From Ectopseudomonas mendocina (GTDB lineage Bacteria; Pseudomonadota; Gammaproteobacteria; Pseudomonadales; Pseudomonadaceae): 64,000 nucleotides of DNA. The notes beneath the pieces are model-generated. The model was not told the DNA's origin, made no database searches, and saw only the letters and a list, made by a program, of their open reading frames with translations. The stretch lies in assembly GCF_007049795.1 (NCBI RefSeq), contig NZ_SCFY01000002.1, forward strand, positions 124,001 through 188,000, in the 5' to 3' direction. The position numbers were made by a program, and so were the translations under genes. Shown here piece by piece: positions 59,082 to 64,000 of the stretch (the stretch's first letter is position 1; each line of letters starts with the position of its first letter).

Positions 59082-59471
59082 ATGCCCAACCTCACCGGCG
59101 GCTGCCTCTGCGGCCAGGTGCGTTTCGAAACCAGCGGCCAGCCTTATCGGGTCGGCGTCTGCCACTGCATGGACTGCCGCAAGCACCACGGCGCCCTCTT
59201 CCATACCTCGGCGATATTCCCGCAGGACGCGGTGACGGTAGAGGGCGAAACCGGCCAGTACGCCGGCCGCCACTTCTGCCCGCGCTGCGGCTCGCCGGTG
59301 TTCGCGCGCTCGGGAGATGAAGTCGAAGTTAACGTCGGCTCGCTGGATAAACCGAACCAGTTCACTCCCACCTACGAACTCTGGACCATCCGCCGCGAAG
59401 CCTGGCTACCGCCCTTGCCCTTCGACCGCCACTACCCAGGCGACCGCGACCGCAGCACGCGTCACGAGTAG
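59082..59471 (+). CDS. GFA (CENP-V type) zinc-binding family protein
   Basis: 129 residues. Zinc cysteines appear in GGCLCGQVRFE (residues 6-16), VCHCMDCRKHHG (about 25-37) and HFCPRCGSPVF (about 64-74), the complete set for the glutathione-dependent formaldehyde-activating / centromere protein V fold. The family enzyme Gfa was linked to S-hydroxymethylglutathione formation, but most members are uncharacterised. AGGAG precedes the ATG. It ends seven bases before the convergent methyltransferase. Confidence 0.92.
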   Translation: MPNLTGGCLCGQVRFETSGQPYRVGVCHCMDCRKHHGALFHTSAIFPQDAVTVEGETGQYAGRHFCPRCGSPVFARSGDEVEVNVGSLDKPNQFTPTYELWTIRREAWLPPLPFDRHYPGDRDRSTRHE

Positions 59472-59477
59472 TACCGC

Positions 59478-60182
59478 TCAAGTATCGGCTGCGCGCCGGC
59501 TTAGCCAGCCGTGCATGAGCCCGGCCTGGAAGAACTGCACCGGCGCCTCGAAACCAGCGGCCTGGATGACGCCCGCCACCTGCTGCGCCGGTAGCACCGC
59601 CACATCGCGAGCGTAGGCTGCACGCACACGCTCCAGCATCTGCGCATCGACCCCGGCCGCTGACATCAACGTCATCCAGCCTGGCAGCAATACCTCATAG
59701 GCCGGCGACTGGATATCCGCTGCCAGGTCGACACTGGCCAGCAGCCCGCCGGGTTTCAGGCGCTGTGCGATCTGGCCGAAGAACCCGGTACGCACCGCCG
59801 GTTCGAGCAGAAACTGCGACACCAGAAAACAGGTCGCGCCATCGTAGGCCGCCCCAGGCGCCAGCGTCTCCAGATAGCCCTCATGAAAGTCGCAGCGCTC
59901 GGCAAAGCCGCCGTGCTCCGCACGCTGGCGACACACCTCGAGCATCGCCCCGGACGGATCGAGCGCAGTGAAGCGCCAGCCCGGAAAACGCTCAGCCATG
60001 TGCGCGATTTCCGCGCCCGTCCCGGTGCCCACGCAGAGTATCCGCGCGTCGGCCGGCAGGTCGATGAACAGCGCATCAAGCAGCAAATACAACGCCTCAC
60101 GAATCGGCGCCATCCCCGCCCATTGCTTGTCGTAGCCCGCCGCCTGTTGGTCGAACAGCGCCTTGATTTCCTCATCACGCAT
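59478..60182 (-). CDS. Class I SAM-dependent methyltransferase
   Basis: 234 residues. SAM-binding motif I is ILCVGTGTGAEIAHMAERFP (near 48), followed by FTALDPSGAMLEVCR and the acidic loop. A post-motif LKPGGLLASVDLAADI is near 140. The substrate is not known; it resembles UbiE/COQ5-like and small-molecule methyltransferases. The ATG at 60182 has GGAGG seven bases upstream; the ATG at 60188 is too close to it. Confidence 0.88.
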   Translation of the reverse strand: MRDEEIKALFDQQAAGYDKQWAGMAPIREALYLLLDALFIDLPADARILCVGTGTGAEIAHMAERFPGWRFTALDPSGAMLEVCRQRAEHGGFAERCDFHEGYLETLAPGAAYDGATCFLVSQFLLEPAVRTGFFGQIAQRLKPGGLLASVDLAADIQSPAYEVLLPGWMTLMSAAGVDAQMLERVRAAYARDVAVLPAQQVAGVIQAAGFEAPVQFFQAGLMHGWLSRRAADT

Positions 60183-60314
60183 GGCCATGCCTCCGTCTCG
60201 AATGATCCCCTCACGCCTTCCAGTATCCCAGAGCTGTCGATCCCCCCAGCGCGCGACTACAAGCCCAATCCAACTTTGTGGGCACTTTGCCAGAACATCA
60301 GGGGACTAAGTGGC

Positions 60315-61400
60315 ATGCCCCTTCCAAGCGAACCCGATATGCAGAGCCCGACCTTCGAACAGAAAGCCTTCATCCTCCTGCTCGTACTGGTGACCATCGC
60401 CTTCTTCTGGATACTGCTGCCGTTCTACGGCGCGGTGTTCTGGGCCATGGTCCTGGCCGTGGTGTTCGCACCGCTGCAGGAGCGCCTGCTGCGGCGCACT
60501 GGCGGCAGAGGCAACCTGGCCGCCCTGCTGACGCTGATCATCTGCTTGCTGGTGGCGATTCTGCCGGTGATCTTCATCACCTCCGCAGTGGTGGCCGAAG
60601 GCACCGCCCTGTACCAGAAGCTCGAATCGGGCGAGCTGGATACCGGCGCCTACGTCACCAGCTTCATCCAGATGCTGCCGCCGTCGATCCAGGAACAGCT
60701 CGACCGCGTCGGCATAAGCAACCCCGAAGGCCTGCGCGAACAGATCTCCAAGGGCGCCATGGCTGGCAGCCAATACCTGGCGACCAAGGTGTTCGCCATC
60801 GGCCAGGGCACCTTCGAGTTCTTCATCGGCTTCTTCGTGATGCTCTACCTGCTGTTCTTCCTGCTGCGTGACGGCAAGGATCTGGTGCATAGAATCCGAG
60901 GCGCCATCCCGCTGGCCGACACCACCAAACGCCGCCTGCAGATCAAATTCACCCGCGTGGTGCGCGCCACGGTGAAAGGCAACGTGGTGGTCGCTGCCGT
61001 ACAGGGCGCACTCGGTGGTTTCATATTCTGGGCGCTGGGCCTCTACAGCCCGTTGCTGTGGGGCGTGCTGATGGCGTTTCTGTCACTACTGCCGGCAGCC
61101 GGCGCCGGCATCATCTGGGCGCCGGTGGCCATCTACCTGATGCTCAGCGGCAGCATGGTGCAAGGCATCATCCTCACCGCCTTCGGCGTGCTGGTGATCG
61201 GATTGGTGGACAACATCCTGCGCCCCATCCTGGTCGGCAAGGACACCCGCATGCCCGACTACCTGATCCTCATCTCCACCCTCGGCGGTCTCTCGCTGCT
61301 GGGCCTCAACGGCTTCGTGATCGGCCCGCTGGTGGCGGCGCTGTTCGTGGCCAGCTGGAACCTGTTCGGGGCGAAGAAGAAGGTCAGGTTGCCGGCGTGA
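60315..61400 (+). CDS. AI-2E family transporter
   Basis: 361 residues with about eight membrane segments and the family ending VIGLVDNILRPILVGKDTRM, PDYLILISTLGGLSLLGLNG, FVIGPLVAALFVASW. The family includes the proposed autoinducer-2 exporter TqsA, Na+/H+ antiporters and many unknowns, so no substrate is claimed. A short ATG option at 60339 would drop eight residues. AGGGGA lies upstream of 60315. Confidence 0.9.
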   Translation: MPLPSEPDMQSPTFEQKAFILLLVLVTIAFFWILLPFYGAVFWAMVLAVVFAPLQERLLRRTGGRGNLAALLTLIICLLVAILPVIFITSAVVAEGTALYQKLESGELDTGAYVTSFIQMLPPSIQEQLDRVGISNPEGLREQISKGAMAGSQYLATKVFAIGQGTFEFFIGFFVMLYLLFFLLRDGKDLVHRIRGAIPLADTTKRRLQIKFTRVVRATVKGNVVVAAVQGALGGFIFWALGLYSPLLWGVLMAFLSLLPAAGAGIIWAPVAIYLMLSGSMVQGIILTAFGVLVIGLVDNILRPILVGKDTRMPDYLILISTLGGLSLLGLNGFVIGPLVAALFVASWNLFGAKKKVRLPA

Positions 61401-62156
61401 ATCGAGCCCGGTTCATTCCGGGGCTCGAACCCAGAAGGCAATGCGGCAGTTCGCCCTAGCGCGTATTCAGCAAGGTGGTGATAAAAGACCGAGACGCCAC
61501 TTTGCTATGTCGGCGTATCTGGCTGAGCGCTTCTCAAGCAACGCGCGTGTCGAGCGGATGGAGGAGCTTTCTCATTATTCCTGCCTGTATGCCGCAGCGC
61601 CCAGGATTAATCCCGTGACAGGGGGTGGCAATCCAAGCGCTAGCCTCTGTTCGAAAAGGTGATGCTGCGTTAGAAACAGACTGGGTGGCAGCCCGGTCGA
61701 ATGCCCATTTACAGTACGTAAACTCGAGCGCGAACCCTCTCCGTTCTGCGCCTGTTTTGCCTGGCTCGCCCCTTATTCGACGACTTTCCATGCATATACC
61801 GGCACGGCGGAGCGCTTCGGCCACTTCAGCTAGCATAAGATCATCTTTGCCTTATGCACTAACGAATACATCGTTGCCCTGCGCAGAGCACTGGCGTACG
61901 TCAACCTGCGGTAGTTTGCCAAAGACGAAGCTGTACGCCGAACGTATCTGCGACAAACAGCCGCTAGCCTGCACGCTCGGATTAACGCCCTGCTATGAGT
62001 AGAGGTACTCTTTACCAGCTGCGCAGGTTTGACCCCGGAATCAAAGGCTACGCGTCTGCCTATACTGGTTGCAGCGACCTGAGCAGCATCGCGCCATTGA
62101 TCGCCTGCGCGCGGGATGAGGCACATAGACCCGGATTGTCGAACGACTGGTAAGCC
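61401..62156. other. Gene-free 756-bp region
   Basis: It holds a GC hairpin just after the permease stop (61403-61427, CGAGCCCGG / CCGGGGCTCG, no T tract) and a MITE-like repeat at 61642-61785. No other feature was seen. Confidence 0.6.
61642..61785 (-). repeat. MITE-like ~140-bp element, copy C
   Basis: Inverted relative to the other copies. Reading the minus strand: CAGGCAAAACAGGCGCAG, GAGTTTAC-GTACTGTAAATG, TTTCTAACGCAGCA, ending TTCGAACAGAGGCTA. Ends form a rough inverted repeat. Confidence 0.7.
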
Positions 62157-63929
62157 ATGCCGATCAGCACTGTACCTCACAAGCGCTTCACTACTTATCT
62201 CTACACCATGCTCGGCGTCGTGCTGCTGCTCGGCCTGGCTTTCGTAGTGCTTTTACGCAAACAACTCCGGTATCAGGAAGCTATCCAGCAACGCGAGCTG
62301 TCCCTGCATCTGGCCGAGGAACTGCGCCAATCGTCGACAGACCTGGCACGTCTGGTGCGTAGTTATGTGATCACGGGCGATATTCACTATCGCGAATACT
62401 TCGACAGTGTCGTGGCCATTCGTGATGGCCTACAACCACGTCCTGCCGACTACCACCTAGCCTATTGGGAACTGAAAGTCCTGGAAAACAGTGGCTTTAT
62501 GCCAGCCCGCAAGGAAACGGGAGAAACCATCGCCCTGCTCGAGCTGATGCGCCGAACCGGTTTTACCGAAGTCGAGCTGAGCAAACTGGTGGAAGCCAAG
62601 CGGCATTCAGATGAGCTAGTCGCGATCGAGAGGCAGGCCATGCAGCTGGCTGATCGCGAACCACGCCAACCGAGCAACCGGGACAAAGCCCTGTGGATGT
62701 TGGCCGACTATAACTTCATCGAGCTCAAAGCGAAGGTTATGCAGCCGATCATCGACGCTCAGCAAATGGTCATCTCACGCACACAAAATGCGGTAGACAT
62801 AGCCAAGCAGCGCCTGTCTATCGCGACCTCTTTCCTGTTCGTCATGAGCGGTACACTGGTGCTGCTCATTCTGCTGCTGGGCAGGGAGATTCGACGCCTG
62901 ATCGGCTGCTCGGTGCAGGATCTGCAAAGCACCCTGACCCGCCTCGGTCAGGGTGATTTTCTGACGCCCATCAAGGCACAGGACCAGAACAGCGTACTTG
63001 GCTGGATCGCGCACACCCAGCGTCAACTGGCCTCGCTCAACCTCAAGCATTTCAAGGCCATCATCGAGTCTTCCGATGACGCCATCATCAGTAAGAACAC
63101 AGAAAGCATCATCGCCAGTTGGAATACAGGGGCGGAACGCATGTTCGGTTACAACGCCGAAGATATGATCGGCACCTCCATTCGTCGCCTGATCCCGCAG
63201 GAGCGAGAGCTGGAGGAAGACGAGATTCTCGAGAAAATCACTCGTGGCCAGAAGGTTGAGCACTTTCATACCCAACGCCTGCATCGCGACGGTCATTTGA
63301 TCGACCTGTCCGTGAGCATTTCTCCGATCTATAACGAACATGGCCATGTGATCGGCGCATCGAAGATCGCCCGCGACATCTCACGTGCCAAAGCGGCGGA
63401 AGCCGAAATTCATCGCCTGGCGTTTTACGACACGCTCACTGGGCTTGCTAACCGCCGACTGCTGATCGAAAGACTGACGCAGGCCATAAACCGCTATGGA
63501 CGTGATCAGGCCAGCTTCGCCGTGCTGTTTCTCGATCTTGATAATTTCAAGTCACTTAACGACACGCTCGGCCATGAAGCGGGCGACACGCTGCTCGAAG
63601 AAGTCGCCAGACGCTTGCTGGAAGCCGTGCGCAAAACCGATATAGCGGCGCGCCTGGGAGGCGATGAGTTCGTCCTGTTGATCAACCTGCACCAATTGCC
63701 GCAAGCCAGCACGCAATGGCTGGACACAGTGGTGGAAAAACTCAGAAAGAGCATCGCGTCCCCCTACTCGATCCAGGGCACCTCGCACACCTGCACCACC
63801 AGTATCGGTGGCGTAATCTACAGCGGCCAGGATTGCTCGGCGGTGACGCTGCTAAGCCAAGCCGGTCATGCGATGTATCAGGCCAAGCGCAAGGGTAAGA
63901 ACCAGTTCTATCTCTATGATGGCAACTAA
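62157..63929 (+). CDS. Membrane-bound PAS-GGDEF diguanylate cyclase
   Basis: 590 residues. A first membrane helix (MLGVVLLLGLAFVVLL, 18-33), a periplasmic sensor of about 185 residues (DLARLVRSYVITGDIHYREY, WMLADYNFIELKAKVMQPII), a second helix (ATSFLFVMSGTLVLLILLLG, about 223-242) and a short HAMP-like linker come first. Then a PAS domain (about 298-415, FKAIIESSDDAIISKNTESI, NTGAERMFGYNAEDMIG, with PAC ISPIYNEHGHVIGASKIARD). The GGDEF domain follows; the motif RLGGDEF has its GGDEF at 501-505 and the inhibitory RxxD site (RKTD) is nine residues earlier, so it should make c-di-GMP and be feedback-inhibited. No EAL domain. The signal is unknown. Preceded by a 756-bp gene-free region. Confidence 0.93.
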   Translation: MPISTVPHKRFTTYLYTMLGVVLLLGLAFVVLLRKQLRYQEAIQQRELSLHLAEELRQSSTDLARLVRSYVITGDIHYREYFDSVVAIRDGLQPRPADYHLAYWELKVLENSGFMPARKETGETIALLELMRRTGFTEVELSKLVEAKRHSDELVAIERQAMQLADREPRQPSNRDKALWMLADYNFIELKAKVMQPIIDAQQMVISRTQNAVDIAKQRLSIATSFLFVMSGTLVLLILLLGREIRRLIGCSVQDLQSTLTRLGQGDFLTPIKAQDQNSVLGWIAHTQRQLASLNLKHFKAIIESSDDAIISKNTESIIASWNTGAERMFGYNAEDMIGTSIRRLIPQERELEEDEILEKITRGQKVEHFHTQRLHRDGHLIDLSVSISPIYNEHGHVIGASKIARDISRAKAAEAEIHRLAFYDTLTGLANRRLLIERLTQAINRYGRDQASFAVLFLDLDNFKSLNDTLGHEAGDTLLEEVARRLLEAVRKTDIAARLGGDEFVLLINLHQLPQASTQWLDTVVEKLRKSIASPYSIQGTSHTCTTSIGGVIYSGQDCSAVTLLSQAGHAMYQAKRKGKNQFYLYDGN

Positions 63930-64000
63930 TGTTGCGAGCTTTATGAATTTGCGTTGATGTTAAATGGGCCGGCGCCCCAAATTACCTACCTGCGCTGTAG

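Overview
The window is a Pseudomonas chromosome segment. The GC content is high. Gene order matches Pseudomonas aeruginosa at several places: amrZ next to phnCDEFGHIJKLMNP; the arginine block aotJ-aotQ-aotM-aotP-argR / aruC-aruF-aruG-aruD-aruB-aruE; then alaS-lysC-csrA(rsmA)-tRNA; and an Xcp-type type II secretion cluster with gspCD divergent from gspE-M. The species cannot be fixed from the sequence alone; a P. mendocina/oleovorans/alcaligenes-type genome is a reasonable inference. No phage, plasmid, CRISPR or rRNA was seen.

Layout. 1-6.3 kb: end of trhO, a bolA/DUF2059 pair, a DUF2804 protein, fumC overlapping a flavodoxin-fold oxidoreductase, and an MFS transporter. 6.4-17.1 kb: a complete C-P lyase operon on the minus strand with a three-repeat Pho-box candidate upstream. 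17.4-19.1 kb: amrZ, then a two-gene cassette of visibly lower GC (coiled-coil/winged-helix-like protein plus DNase I-like EEP nuclease) that is the best candidate for an undescribed system. 19.2-22.4 kb: the sodium-pumping oxaloacetate decarboxylase oadGAB. 22.5-24.1 kb: a decaying region, with an AraC regulator and a short-chain dehydrogenase truncated against each other by a deletion, an Atu4866-type gene with an in-frame stop, and an intact SnoaL-like gene. 24.1-33 kb: mgtE, a small exported protein, three tandem tRNA-Arg(ACG), tRNA-Ser(GCT), csrA, lysC, alaS, ltaE. 33-45.5 kb: arginine succinyltransferase catabolism, its AraC-type activator argR and the arginine/ornithine ABC importer, with aotO absent. 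46-56.6 kb: the type II secretion apparatus. 56.7-64 kb: an amidase, small genes, an AI-2E family permease and a membrane PAS-GGDEF diguanylate cyclase.

How it works together. The phn operon imports phosphonates and cleaves their C-P bond, presumably under PhoB. The aot/aru genes import arginine and degrade it to glutamate and succinate, with TGTCGC-type ArgR sites before both aotJ and aruC. The Xcp genes build the outer-membrane secretin, inner-membrane platform, ATPase and pseudopilus.

The most striking sequence-level theme is small palindromic repeats. Several families (REP/BIME pairs, a 106-122 bp double-hairpin element, a ~140 bp MITE-like element with terminal inverted repeats) sit in the seams of otherwise tightly overlapping operons. 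In three places they lie inside reading frames without breaking them: the prepilin leaders of gspH and gspJ, and the interior of phnN.
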